Assembly (NCBI RefSeq): GCF_003129965.1 | Contig: NZ_NRCJ01000005.1 | Span: 62,001 to 126,000, forward strand | Direction: 5' to 3' | Length of the DNA stretch: 64,000 nt | Source: Aggregatibacter kilianii | Lineage (GTDB): Bacteria; Pseudomonadota; Gammaproteobacteria; Enterobacterales; Pasteurellaceae | Shown: positions 56,007-64,000 of the stretch, one piece after another | Numbering within the stretch: the stretch's first letter is position 1 | Layout of the letters: the number at the start of each line of letters is the position of its first letter | Notes under the pieces: model-generated | Told to the model about the DNA's origin: nothing | The model's database searches: none | Seen by the model: the letters and a program-made list of their open reading frames with translations, nothing else | Translations under genes and position numbers: made by a program

Positions 56007-56597
56007 ATGCGAAATCCCATTCAAAAACGCTTAGAAAATTTAGCTACCTGGCAACACATGACCTTTATGACGTGTTTGTGCGAGCGAATGTATCCCAATT
56101 ATCAGCTGTTCTGCCAAATTACCGAGCAACCGCAACACGCCAAGGTGTATCACAGTGTGCTGAATTTGGTGTGGGAATATTTAACCGTTAAAGAGGCGAA
56201 AATTAATTTTGAGAATCAGCTGGAAAAATTGGAAAACATCATTCCTGATGTGAACGACTACGATTTTTATGGCGTGGTGCCGGCGCTGGATGCCTGTGAA
56301 GCCTTATCCGAAGTGTTGCATACGATTATTGCCGGTGATTCCTTAACCCAGGCGGTGAAATTGAGCCAACTCTCTCTGCAAACCGTAGCGGATTTGTTGG
56401 TGGAACAAAACGGTCGCGAATTATCCGAATCGGAATTAAAGGAAACGGAAGAAATTCAGCAGGAATTGGATGTTCAATGGCAGATTTATCGTGCGTTGAA
56501 AGAGGCGGAAAGGCATGATGTGGCGCTGATTTCGGATTTAAAAAACGAGTTACGAGAGGTGGGAATTTCGAATATTTGTGTAAAAATTGACCAATAA
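56007..56597 (+). CDS. YjaG family (DUF416) protein
   Basis: A 196-residue cytoplasmic helical protein of the DUF416/YjaG family, function unknown. It starts MRNPIQKRLENLATWQHMTF and includes the conserved PNYQLFCQIT near residues 30-39 and LDACEALSEVLHTI near 103-116. The ATG at 56007 follows a USS that replaces a clear Shine-Dalgarno. The reading that extends back to 55695 overlaps hemE and is rejected. The hemE-yjaG-hupA order resembles that of E. coli. Confidence 0.88.
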   Translation: MRNPIQKRLENLATWQHMTFMTCLCERMYPNYQLFCQITEQPQHAKVYHSVLNLVWEYLTVKEAKINFENQLEKLENIIPDVNDYDFYGVVPALDACEALSEVLHTIIAGDSLTQAVKLSQLSLQTVADLLVEQNGRELSESELKETEEIQQELDVQWQIYRALKEAERHDVALISDLKNELREVGISNICVKIDQ

Positions 56598-56659
56598 CGC
56601 GAGATTTTCCGCAAAAACAGCATTTCCCGCTTTGCTTTAAGTGCAACTTAGATTAAGCT

Positions 56660-56689
56660 TTGCACTGCACTGATTCCAGTGATTATGGT
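56660..56689 (+). promoter_or_regulatory. Candidate promoter of the HU gene
   Basis: TTGCAC (56660-56665) and TATGGT (56684-56689) with an 18-base spacer, 75 bases before the HU start. Confidence 0.3.
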
Positions 56690-56763
56690 CATTGAATAGA
56701 TAATATGAAAGTTGTTTATTCCACCACTGTCAAATTTTATTTAAAAATAGAAGGTACTAATCC

Positions 56764-57036
56764 ATGAACAAAACAGATTTAATTGATGCTATTGCAAGCT
56801 CAGCTGAATTGAACAAAAAACAAGCTAAAGCAGCTTTAGAAGCAACTTTAGACGCTATCACCGGCAGCTTGAAAAAAGGTGAAGCTGTACAATTAATCGG
56901 TTTCGGTACATTTAAAGTTAACGCACGTAAAGCGCGTACCGGTCGTAACCCGCAAACCGGTGCAGAAATCAAAATCGCTGCATCTAAAGTGCCGGCATTC
57001 GTTTCCGGTAAAGCATTAAAAGACGCTGTTAAATAA
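56764..57036 (+). CDS. hupA: DNA-binding protein HU (alpha type)
   Basis: Small nucleoid protein that bends DNA as a dimer. The 90 residues match HU throughout: [20 protein letters not shown] at the start, the DNA-binding beta-arm with [20 protein letters not shown] at about residues 53-72, and [15 protein letters not shown] at the end. It has its own terminator at 57060-57086. The downstream position from hemE-yjaG agrees with hupA rather than hupB. Highly biased codon use indicates strong expression. Confidence 0.95.
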   Translation: MNKTDLIDAIASSAELNKKQAKAALEATLDAITGSLKKGEAVQLIGFGTFKVNARKARTGRNPQTGAEIKIAASKVPAFVSGKALKDAVK

Positions 57037-57059
57037 TTAGCCCTTATATTTAATTACGG

Positions 57060-57086
57060 AACCCTGTTTAATAAACAGGGTTTTTT
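57060..57086 (+). terminator. Terminator of hupA
   Basis: Perfect 10-bp stem aaccctgttt / aaacagggtt, three-base loop, T-tract. Confidence 0.92.
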
Positions 57087-57181
57087 GTTTTCTATTTCTC
57101 CCGCATTCTTCCGTTTACATCCCGTCTAAATAACGCTAAACTTTCGAACCGAAATTTAATTTGAACTATTTTGACTTAAGA

Positions 57182-57958
57182 ATGACTAAACGAAATATCC
57201 AGACCCGTAATACGCAACAACGTCGTCACGGCATCATGCAATTATTGCAGGAGCGGGGCGAAATCAGTGTCGAGCAATTGGTGCAATTATTTGATACCTC
57301 GGAAGTGACAATTCGTAAAGATTTGTCGGTGCTACAAAGTAACGGTTTTCTGCTGCGTCGTTACGGCGGCGCGATTTTAATGCCGCAGGAATTGCTGGAA
57401 GACGCGCAGGAAGATATTCTTTCGGAACGAAAGTTGGCGATTGCAAAAGTCGCTGCAGAACGCATTCGCGATCATAACCGCATTATTATCGACAGCGGCA
57501 CGACAACCGCGGCATTAATTAAGCAGCTAAATCATAAACAAGGCTTGGTGGTGATGACCAATTCCATGTATGTGGCGAACGAACTGCGCTCCTTGGAAAA
57601 CGAGCCGACCTTGCTCATGACCGGCGGCACCTGGGACAACCGTTCCGAATCCTTCCAAGGCAATGTAGCGGAGCAGGTGTTGCGCTCTTATAACTTTGAT
57701 CAGTTATTTATCGGCGCGGACGGTATCGATTTTGAGCGGGGCACGACCACGTTTAACGAATTGGTAAGTTTAAGTCGCGTGATGGCGGAAGTGGCGCGTG
57801 AAGTCATTGTGATGGTGGAATCACAAAAAATCGGGCGAAAAATGCCCAACGTAGAATTAACCTGGCAGCAAATTGATGTGCTAATTACCGATAATTTGCT
57901 GTCGGAAGAAAGCAAAAACCGCATTGAAGCCCACGGCGTAGAAGTTATTTGCGCTTAA
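57182..57958 (+). CDS. DeoR-family regulator beside glmS (GlmR-like candidate)
   Basis: A 258-residue DeoR-type repressor. The winged helix-turn-helix lies at about residues 25-55 ([20 protein letters not shown]), followed by the [10 protein letters not shown] segment and the sugar-phosphate domain with [23 protein letters not shown] and LLMTGGTWD. The ATG at 57182 is preferred, although its Shine-Dalgarno is weak; a TTG at 57161 is the alternative. It stands 65 bases before glmS on the same strand. In Pseudomonas a DeoR-type gene, glmR, also adjoins glmS, so control by an amino-sugar phosphate is a reasonable guess, not shown here. Confidence 0.82.
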   Translation: MTKRNIQTRNTQQRRHGIMQLLQERGEISVEQLVQLFDTSEVTIRKDLSVLQSNGFLLRRYGGAILMPQELLEDAQEDILSERKLAIAKVAAERIRDHNRIIIDSGTTTAALIKQLNHKQGLVVMTNSMYVANELRSLENEPTLLMTGGTWDNRSESFQGNVAEQVLRSYNFDQLFIGADGIDFERGTTTFNELVSLSRVMAEVAREVIVMVESQKIGRKMPNVELTWQQIDVLITDNLLSEESKNRIEAHGVEVICA

Positions 57959-58023
57959 TTGCGGCTAAAAGTGCGGTCGTTTTCGTAAACGTTTTTTTAT
58001 TTAATTTAGGAGAGCTAAAGCTT

Positions 58024-59856
58024 ATGTGTGGAATCGTCGGTGCAGTCGCACAACGTGATATCGCGGAAATTTTAATTAACGGATTACATCGTCTTGAGTA
58101 TCGTGGTTACGACTCGGCAGGTTTGGCGGTGGTCAATTCTCAACACGAACTACAACGTGTGCGCTGTTTGGGTAAAGTCAAAGCGTTAGATGACGCCGTG
58201 GAGAAAACACCTCTTATCGGCGGCACTGGGATTGCGCACACCCGTTGGGCGACCCACGGCGAGCCTTCTGAAGAAAATGCTCACCCGCACGTTTCCGGCA
58301 ATTTCGCCGTGGTGCATAACGGCATTATCGAAAACTACGAAGAATTGCGTACTTTATTGAAAGAGCGCGGCTATGTGTTTACTTCACAAACCGATACGGA
58401 AGTGATTGCACACTTGGTGGAATGGGAAATGCGTACCGCAGGCAGCTTGTTGGAAGCGGTACAAAAAGTGGTGAAACAATTAACCGGTGCTTACGGCATG
58501 GTCGTAATGGATCGTATGCAACCGGAACATTTGGTTGCCGCCCGTTCCGGTAGTCCGCTGGTGATCGGTTTAGGTATCGGTGAAAATTTCCTGGCCTCCG
58601 ACCAACTTGCCTTGCTAAGCGTAACCCGTCGCTTTATTTTCTTAGAAGAAGGCGACATTGCCGAAATCACCCGTCGTTCCGTGGCGATTTACGATCGCGA
58701 AGGCAACAAAGTGGAACGTGAAGCTCATGATTCCAATTTGGAAAACGACGCGGCGGAAAAAGGCAAATATCGCCACTTCATGCAAAAAGAAATTTACGAG
58801 CAACCGACCGCATTAATTAACACCATGGAAGGTCGTGTCACTCATAATAACGTGGTGGTGGAAGCCATCGGCAACGGCGCGAAAGAAATCTTGGAAAAAG
58901 TTGAACACATTCAAATCGTGGCGTGTGGGACATCTTACAACTCCGGTATGGTGGCGCGCTATTGGTTTGAAAGCCTGGCAGGCGTGAGTTGCGATATTGA
59001 AATCGCTTCCGAGTTCCGTTACCGCAAATTCGTGGTGCGTCCGAACAGCTTGTTAATCACACTTTCCCAATCCGGTGAAACGGCGGATACCTTAGCCGCC
59101 TTGCGTTTGGCGAAAGAAAAAGGCTACATGGCGGCGATGACCATTTGTAACGTGGCGGGTTCCTCCTTGGTGCGCGAATCCGATTTAGCCTTCATGACCC
59201 GCGCCGGCGTGGAAATTGGGGTAGCGTCTACCAAAGCCTTCACTACTCAGTTGGCTTCCTTGTTAATGTTGGTGATTGCCATCGGTAAAGCGAAACATAC
59301 TCTTTCCGCCGAGAAAGAACAGGAAATGGTGAAAGCCTTGCAAGCCTTGCCGGCGGAAATCGAAAAAGCCTTGGCGTTCGATAAACAAATTGAAGCCTTG
59401 GCGGAAGATTTCGCGGAAAAACATCATGCATTATTCTTAGGTCGCGGCGAATATTACCCGATCGCCATGGAAGCCTCTTTGAAGTTGAAAGAGATTTCCT
59501 ATATTCACGCCGAGGCTTATGCTGCCGGTGAATTGAAACACGGCCCATTGGCGTTAATTGACGCAGATATGCCGGTGATCGTGGTGGCGCCGAACAACGA
59601 ATTATTGGAAAAAATCAAATCCAATATTGAAGAAGTACGCGCCCGTGGCGGTCAGTTGTATGTCTTCGCCGATAAAGAAGCCGGTTTCAGCGAAGCGGAA
59701 GGCATGAAAATCATCACGATGCCGACCGTAAACGAAATCACCGCGCCGATTTATTACACCGTGCCGATGCAATTATTGGCGTATCACATTGCGCTGATTA
59801 AAGGCACCGACGTGGATCAGCCGCGTAACTTGGCGAAAGCCGTTACGGTGGAATAA
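58024..59856 (+). CDS. glmS: Glutamine-fructose-6-phosphate aminotransferase
   Basis: Makes glucosamine-6-phosphate from fructose-6-phosphate and glutamine, the entry to UDP-GlcNAc synthesis. Cys2 in [12 protein letters not shown] is the N-terminal glutaminase nucleophile after Met removal. Two SIS domains follow (first around [16 protein letters not shown], second around [19 protein letters not shown]), and the tail ends [13 protein letters not shown]. The start at 58024 gives 610 residues, as in E. coli; longer readings would destroy the catalytic N-terminus. TTTAGGAGAG precedes it. No glmS ribozyme-like structure is evident in the 65-base gap. Confidence 0.98.
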   Translation: MCGIVGAVAQRDIAEILINGLHRLEYRGYDSAGLAVVNSQHELQRVRCLGKVKALDDAVEKTPLIGGTGIAHTRWATHGEPSEENAHPHVSGNFAVVHNGIIENYEELRTLLKERGYVFTSQTDTEVIAHLVEWEMRTAGSLLEAVQKVVKQLTGAYGMVVMDRMQPEHLVAARSGSPLVIGLGIGENFLASDQLALLSVTRRFIFLEEGDIAEITRRSVAIYDREGNKVEREAHDSNLENDAAEKGKYRHFMQKEIYEQPTALINTMEGRVTHNNVVVEAIGNGAKEILEKVEHIQIVACGTSYNSGMVARYWFESLAGVSCDIEIASEFRYRKFVVRPNSLLITLSQSGETADTLAALRLAKEKGYMAAMTICNVAGSSLVRESDLAFMTRAGVEIGVASTKAFTTQLASLLMLVIAIGKAKHTLSAEKEQEMVKALQALPAEIEKALAFDKQIEALAEDFAEKHHALFLGRGEYYPIAMEASLKLKEISYIHAEAYAAGELKHGPLALIDADMPVIVVAPNNELLEKIKSNIEEVRARGGQLYVFADKEAGFSEAEGMKIITMPTVNEITAPIYYTVPMQLLAYHIALIKGTDVDQPRNLAKAVTVE

Positions 59857-59880
59857 GCACGAAAAAACAACTTGAGAGCT

Positions 59881-59923
59881 GACCGCACTTTGCTTCCCTC
59901 GATCAAAGTGCGGTCTTTTTTTT
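59881..59923. terminator. USS-pair terminator after glmS
   Basis: gaccgcacttt (59881-59891) pairs with aaagtgcggtc (59905-59915), followed by an eight-T run. It serves glmS. Confidence 0.9.
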
Positions 59924-59946
59924 CGTTAAATTTTTGCTAACTCGTC

Positions 59947-60762
59947 CTAAGTCATTCGGTAGTGTAGAAAACGATAAGAACGGCGCACTGTCGGCACAAT
60001 CCACATGATGGCGGCTTTCAATAAACCGATACGTTTCCAAGTGGGGAAATCGAACATATATTTTGCCGAAATCAGTTGCAAATTATGCGCCCAACGTTCC
60101 ATTTCATGATCGTCGTCACAGCCGTAATCAAATTGCGCGCGCATATGTTTCATCACGTCATGATGTTTTTGCGAATTACGACTCATCCAAGTGCTACCGA
60201 TGTCAAATGCGATTTCTCCGCCGCTAAAACGGGCGGCTAAGTCTTTAAACAGCTTTTTCACCTGTGCTTCGCTGAAGTACATCAGCACGCCCTCAATCAC
60301 AAATAAAAACGACGCATGAGGGTGCTGCGTCCGTAATTCGTCCATCCAATCCGTTTCAAGTGCCGAGGCGGCGAGCAGAATTTCATTGTCCGCCGGCGGT
60401 AATAATTGTCGGCGTAGCGCAATCACATCCGGCAAATCCAGTTCGTAAAACGGCACATGATTGCCGATGTCGCCGACACGCTTGTTACGACTGTCCAAGC
60501 CGCAACCGATCATCACGATAATCGGTTGTTGGTGGCGTTGAATAAAGGTTTTAGTCACCTCATCCAAGTAAACCGCACGAATTGCCGAACCGACGGAACT
60601 ACGGATTGCCGTATCGAACTTACTGAAATCATAATCGATTTGCGGTATCAGCCGCATCGCCTCTTCATCATGAATAATCGGATCGGGTTTGAGGGATTCG
60701 TGATAACGCATGTACAGCGGAATAAGCAGGGTCTCGCTGACCGCATCTTGAATTTTAAACAT
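59947..60762 (-). CDS. LCM/TcmP-type SAM-dependent methyltransferase
   Basis: A 271-residue methyltransferase of the leucine-carboxyl-methyltransferase (PPM1/TcmP) family, which usually methylates carboxyl groups of small molecules or proteins. The SAM motif is PIIVMIGCGLDSRNKRV at about residues 78-94, with the acidic FYELDLPDVI at about 102-111 and IEGVLMYFSEAQVKKL at about 147-162. AAGGAGG lies 5 bases before the ATG at 60762 (60765 is a possible start too). Substrate unknown. It is convergent with glmS and has no biosynthetic partner nearby. Confidence 0.8.
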   Translation of the reverse strand: MFKIQDAVSETLLIPLYMRYHESLKPDPIIHDEEAMRLIPQIDYDFSKFDTAIRSSVGSAIRAVYLDEVTKTFIQRHQQPIIVMIGCGLDSRNKRVGDIGNHVPFYELDLPDVIALRRQLLPPADNEILLAASALETDWMDELRTQHPHASFLFVIEGVLMYFSEAQVKKLFKDLAARFSGGEIAFDIGSTWMSRNSQKHHDVMKHMRAQFDYGCDDDHEMERWAHNLQLISAKYMFDFPTWKRIGLLKAAIMWIVPTVRRSYRFLHYRMT

Positions 60763-60940
60763 CATTACCTCCTTGTGGAAACGCGCGATTTCATCGCGTG
60801 GAGTCATGAGCGGCGGACAGTACGGCTAAAGCTGCCGTCAGAATAAGTGAATATTGTCTTGTAGAGAACAGGAAGATTATAGATGAGAATTATTCTTAAT
60901 TAAAGGGTAATTGATGGTGATTGAAAAACGCTTAGAAAAA

Positions 60941-60976
60941 CCACCGCACTTTTCATGGAACAAAAAAGTGCTGTGG
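60941..60976 (-). terminator. Decayed USS-pair hairpin after yjgR
   Basis: ccaccgcactttt pairs with aaaaagtgctgtgg, so one arm has a substituted USS (aagtgctgt) and the hairpin has one mismatch. It lies just after the yjgR stop codon. Confidence 0.6.
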
Positions 60977-60992
60977 TTTTTTCAGGTGAATG

Positions 60993-62492
60993 TTACTTCT
61001 TAAACGCCCCCAAAATCCCGCGCATGATTTGCTTGGTGATTTGGTTACGGATGTTGCGCCCCACGGCTTTGGTTACGCCGCTGACCAGTTCTTCCGTCAC
61101 GGTCAGTTGTTCGCCGCGTTTTTTGGTGCCGAAAATCATGCGGCTGAGGCTACCCATGATACCGTTTTCTTCTTCCTGTTTGGCTTGTTCCTCCTGTTTT
61201 TGCGCTACGGCGGCAAGATCCGCTTGCGCGTTTAACACTTCAAACGCCGATTCGTTATCCACATAATCTTTATAGAAGGTGTATAAATCGTCGTCTTTCA
61301 CCCAAGCAGTGCGCTGTTCGGCGGTAATTGGCGCCAGTTGGCTTTTTGGCGGAAAAATGTAGGCGATCTCCACCGGTGTCGGCATGCCTTTTTCATCTAA
61401 GAACGAGACTAACGCTTGCCCCACTCCAAGGGTGGAAATGGCTTCCACCACATTCACTTTCGGGTTGGAACGGAACGTATCCGCCGCCGATTTCACCGCT
61501 TTTTGATCCCGAGGCGTGAAAGCACGCAGGGCGTGTTGCACGCGATTGCCAAGCTGACCCAGTACGGTGTCCGGCAAATCCAGCGGGTTTTGCGTCACGA
61601 AATAAATGCCCACGCCTTTGGAACGAATCAGGCGCACCACCTGTTCCACTTTGTCCACTAACACGCTCGGCGCACCATCAAACAACAAATGCGCTTCATC
61701 AAAGAACATCACAAATTTCGGTTTGTCGGGGTCGCCCACTTCCGGCAGCTGCTCGAACAATTCCGCCATTAACCACAGCAAGAACGCGCTGTACATCCGC
61801 GGAGAGTTAATCAGTTTTTCCGAATTGAGCACGTTAATCACGCCGCGCCCGTCTCGGGTTTGCAGCCAGTCTTCCAAATTCAGTGCCGGTTCGCCGAATA
61901 AATTTGCCGCCCCTTCGTTTTCCAGCGTTAATAAAGCGCGTTGAATGGCGCCCACGCTGGCGGCAGACACATTGCCGTATTCCACTTGGAAGGTTTTGGC
62001 GTTTTCCGCTACGTATTTCAACATGGCGCGCAAGTCTTTTAAGTCGATAAGCAACAAGCCTTTGTCATCGGCAACGCGGAATACGAGGTTGAGCAAACCT
62101 TCTTGGGTGGCGTTTAAATTCAATAAACGGGATAACAATAACGGCCCCATTTCCGAAATGGTGGTGCGCAGCGGAATGCCGGTTTCGCCGAACACGTCCC
62201 AGAAAGACACCGGGTAGCCGCTCAAATAGCTTTCCCCGCCTAAATTGAATTGTTCGATACGCTCGGCGATTTTACCCTGCATGGCGCCCGGTTGTACCAA
62301 GCCGGAAAGGTCACCTTTGACATCCACTAAAAATACCGGCACACCGTCATCACTAAAGGCTTCCGCCATTTTACGTAGGGTGACGGTTTTCCCGGTACCG
62401 GTGGCGCCGGCGATTAATCCGTGGCGGTTTGCCATTTTGGCGGTAATGCCGAGTTGCTGGTTTTGTTCGGTTTGGGCGAGTAAATATTGCAT
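60993..62492 (-). CDS. yjgR: YjgR-like HerA-type ATPase (DUF853)
   Basis: A 499-residue cytoplasmic P-loop ATPase, matching E. coli YjgR in length and layout. Walker A is GLIAGATGTGKTVTLRKM at about residues 25-42, and a Walker B-like FVMFFDEAHLLFDG is near the middle. This is the HerA/VirD4-like DUF853 family; its role in E. coli is not established. The C-terminal region carries a Gln/Glu-rich coiled-coil-like stretch (VAQKQEEQAKQEEENG). The gene is divergent from the MOSC gene, with a USS near 62549 between them. Confidence 0.88.
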   Translation of the reverse strand: MQYLLAQTEQNQQLGITAKMANRHGLIAGATGTGKTVTLRKMAEAFSDDGVPVFLVDVKGDLSGLVQPGAMQGKIAERIEQFNLGGESYLSGYPVSFWDVFGETGIPLRTTISEMGPLLLSRLLNLNATQEGLLNLVFRVADDKGLLLIDLKDLRAMLKYVAENAKTFQVEYGNVSAASVGAIQRALLTLENEGAANLFGEPALNLEDWLQTRDGRGVINVLNSEKLINSPRMYSAFLLWLMAELFEQLPEVGDPDKPKFVMFFDEAHLLFDGAPSVLVDKVEQVVRLIRSKGVGIYFVTQNPLDLPDTVLGQLGNRVQHALRAFTPRDQKAVKSAADTFRSNPKVNVVEAISTLGVGQALVSFLDEKGMPTPVEIAYIFPPKSQLAPITAEQRTAWVKDDDLYTFYKDYVDNESAFEVLNAQADLAAVAQKQEEQAKQEEENGIMGSLSRMIFGTKKRGEQLTVTEELVSGVTKAVGRNIRNQITKQIMRGILGAFKK

Positions 62493-62614
62493 GTTTATTG
62501 TTCCTGCTGGATTGCTGATAAATTTTCCGCATGATATTTAAAAATAGAAGTGCGGTCAAAAATTTCGTTGTTTTTACGGTATAATTCCACAAATTTCGAA
62601 TAAGAACGGGGAAA

Positions 62615-63286
62615 ATGATGACAAATGCAGAAGTTTTGATCATTAAAATCGGGCAGGTGCAACAGCTGACCTTTGCCGACGGTTCGCAATATGAAAGTGC
62701 CATTCGTAAACAGCCGGTGGAATCGGTGAAAATTCATGGCTTAGGCGCGGAAGGCAATGATGTAGGGTTAAAAGCCCATCATGGCGGCGTGGACAAAGCG
62801 CTGTTTTTTATGTCGGCAGATGCTTTTCCCGCGTTAAATGCCTTGCTGGGCGAAAATTTTTCTTATCAGGGCACGGCGACTTACGGCGAGAATTTCGTCG
62901 TTTCGGAGCTGAACGAGGATTCCGTGTGTGTCGGCGATCGGTATCAAATCGGTTCTTGTGTGGTGGAGGTCTCGCAGCCGCGTAAGCCTTGCGAGCGGCT
63001 ATCGAAAAATACCGATAATCCGAATACCCAACAAACCGTATACCGTTCCGGCTGGTCGGGCTGGTATGTGCGGGTGGTGCGTGAGGGCGAGATTCGGCGC
63101 GGCGATAAATTGCTGTTGCAGGCGCGTCCGCACCCTGATTTTACTATTCGTCATTTGAATCGTTTATTATCGGCGCCGAAGAATGTCAGCGAATTGGAGC
63201 AGGCGTTGGCGCTTGACGTGTTGGCGTCCGCGTTCAAACGTTCGCTCAATTCTCAACTCATGAAACTACAGCAAAAACAGAGTTAA
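62615..63286 (+). CDS. MOSC domain protein (YiiM-like)
   Basis: A 223-residue MOSC-domain protein, similar in length and order of motifs to E. coli YiiM, which is implicated in handling N-hydroxylated compounds together with the molybdenum cofactor. Conserved points are [20 protein letters not shown] (about residues 46-65), YGENFVV, and the cysteine in [13 protein letters not shown] (about 122-134) that is the likely Mo-cofactor ligand. Two ATGs occur in a row. It ends two bases before ychJ. This could be the client of the mobA/moa pathway, but that is inference. Confidence 0.85.
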   Translation: MMTNAEVLIIKIGQVQQLTFADGSQYESAIRKQPVESVKIHGLGAEGNDVGLKAHHGGVDKALFFMSADAFPALNALLGENFSYQGTATYGENFVVSELNEDSVCVGDRYQIGSCVVEVSQPRKPCERLSKNTDNPNTQQTVYRSGWSGWYVRVVREGEIRRGDKLLLQARPHPDFTIRHLNRLLSAPKNVSELEQALALDVLASAFKRSLNSQLMKLQQKQS

Positions 63287-63288
63287 AA

Positions 63289-63777
63289 ATGACCGCACTT
63301 TTAGATTCAGTTTGCCCTTGTCAATCGAATAAATCCTATGCAGATTGTTGCGGGCGTTTCCATAGCGGCGCACAGTTCCCGCAAACTGCCGAGCAATTAA
63401 TGCGTTCCCGTTATGCCGCCTATGTGTTAAAAAACGTGCCTTATATTGTAGCAACGACGGTGCCGAGCCAGCAGGCGTTGCTGAACGTACCGGCAATTCA
63501 GGCTTGGGCGGAGAACACCCAATGGCTTGGCTTGCAGATTCTGAACACGGAAACCTTAACGAAGGTACAAAGTGCGGTAGAATTTAACGCCCTTTTTAAA
63601 GGGGAAAAAGGTCAGGGCGAAGAGGGCGAACAAGCGCATCATGAGCGTTCAATTTTTGTGAAAATTGACGGGCGTTGGTATTTTGTGGATCCGACCGTGC
63701 CGTTGCCGAGCATGAAACAGCCTTGCGTATGCGGTTCCGGCAAAAAATTTAAGCACTGCTGCGGAGGCTTTTTATGA
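63289..63777 (+). CDS. ychJ: YchJ family protein (UPF0225, two SEC-C motifs)
   Basis: A 162-residue protein of the YchJ family with a zinc-binding SEC-C motif at each end: [19 protein letters not shown] at about residues 9-27 and [15 protein letters not shown] at about 146-160. The middle is a NTF2-like fold ([19 protein letters not shown]). The function is unknown. Codons 2-5 (TALL) are read straight from an inverted USS, so start codon and uptake signal overlap. Its TGA overlaps the next ATG. Confidence 0.9.
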   Translation: MTALLDSVCPCQSNKSYADCCGRFHSGAQFPQTAEQLMRSRYAAYVLKNVPYIVATTVPSQQALLNVPAIQAWAENTQWLGLQILNTETLTKVQSAVEFNALFKGEKGQGEEGEQAHHERSIFVKIDGRWYFVDPTVPLPSMKQPCVCGSGKKFKHCCGGFL

Positions 63778-64000
63778 TTGATCTGAAACCCTTTTGCACC
63801 TTATTTTGGCAGCGTTTTAATCAGAATAAACTCACGCAAGCCGCCGGGTATCTCACTTACAGCACCATGCTTGCCATCGTGCCGTTGATTATGGTGGTGT
63901 TTTCCATATTTTCTGCGTTTCCGGTGTTTAATGAAGTCACCGGTGCCTTGAAAGAGTTTATTTTCACTAATTTTGCGCCATCGGCAAGTGACGTTGTGGG
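63774..64000 (+). CDS. YihY/BrkB-type membrane protein, partial at window end
   Basis: The first 75 codons of a membrane protein that matches the start of YihY (UPF0761, BrkB/RbN-type): [20 protein letters not shown], then [20 protein letters not shown] and the ending [14 protein letters not shown]. The first helix is at about residues 26-50. The ATG overlaps the ychJ stop (ATGA), with GGAGGCTT before it. The gene continues beyond the window; intact members are about 270-290 residues. Confidence 0.85.
   Translation, partial: MIDLKPFCTLFWQRFNQNKLTQAAGYLTYSTMLAIVPLIMVVFSIFSAFPVFNEVTGALKEFIFTNFAPSASDVV

Noticed and set aside
57949-58023. Upstream starts for glmS
   Set aside because: GlmS needs Met-Cys at its N-terminus for the glutaminase nucleophile, which only 58024 provides.
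57959-58023. glmS ribozyme or small-RNA pairing site
   Set aside because: The 65-base gap holds only a USS, an A/T-rich run and a Shine-Dalgarno; no ribozyme structure is visible, and these ribozymes occur mainly in Gram-positive bacteria.

Overview
The window is a 64 kb stretch of a Pasteurellaceae chromosome, most likely Aggregatibacter or a close relative. The 9-bp Haemophilus-type DNA uptake signal (USS) aagtgcggt / accgcactt occurs dozens of times on both strands, inside genes and as inverted pairs between genes. Housekeeping proteins (RpoB, RpoC, NusG, GlmU, TrmA, MaoP, ModF) read as gammaproteobacterial orthologues, and a subtilisin-type autotransporter and a surface lipoprotein fit an oral or respiratory coloniser. 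The genus is inferred from these signs. No rRNA, tRNA, prophage, insertion-sequence transposase or CRISPR array was seen.

Layout. (1) 0.07-4.4 kb: an rclC-like membrane gene, an OPT peptide transporter with a G11 run in its upstream gap, a small membrane protein, cysQ. (2) 4.5-11.3 kb: the pentose-phosphate genes zwf, pgl and gnd, interrupted by a DUF1176 protein, a YgeA-like racemase and an AT-rich orphan membrane gene, followed by a DUF4298 gene. (3) 11.3-15.2 kb: murQ-anmK (recycling of cell-wall amino sugars) divergent from glmU. (4) 15.3-26.3 kb, minus strand: the accessory surface region, with a TbpB-fold lipoprotein carrying 36-bp in-frame repeats, a TPR/DUF218 protein, a subtilase autotransporter, deoC-deoR with a deoP2-like promoter, and a large TonB-dependent receptor behind a Fur-like box. 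(5) 26.4-31.2 kb: rsmJ, trmA, maoP, dsbA, yihD, mobA and a lipoprotein. (6) 31.3-35.5 kb: the fruBKA fructose PTS operon. (7) 35.5-41.5 kb: small genes, repeats and gene remnants around modF, an AEC transporter and a DUF4336 protein. (8) 41.7-54.0 kb: secE-nusG-rplKA-rplJL-rpoBC. (9) 54.1-64 kb: nudC, hemE, yjaG-like, HU, a DeoR-type regulator with glmS, a methyltransferase, yjgR, a MOSC protein, ychJ and the start of a yihY-like gene.

How the genes fit together. Zwf, Pgl and Gnd form the complete oxidative pentose-phosphate branch. FruB, FruA and FruK import fructose and convert it to fructose-1,6-bisphosphate. AnmK, MurQ, GlmS and GlmU belong to the UDP-GlcNAc / cell-wall recycling network, and the DeoR-type regulator beside glmS may control part of it. 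The secE-rpoC block carries visible promoters, a structured rplJ leader, an rplL-rpoB attenuator-like hairpin and an unusual USS hairpin between rpoB and rpoC.

I did not find a clear-cut new multi-gene system. The most unusual material is intergenic or accessory: a 226-bp element with terminal inverted repeats (27243-27468), a family of dispersed palindromic repeats, shared hairpin clusters, 65-bp direct repeats around a 78-codon gene, what looks like a deletion that fused the 3' ends of a LysR gene and its divergent YciI-like neighbour, an AT-rich orphan membrane gene between repeat modules, and the surface lipoprotein / autotransporter pair.
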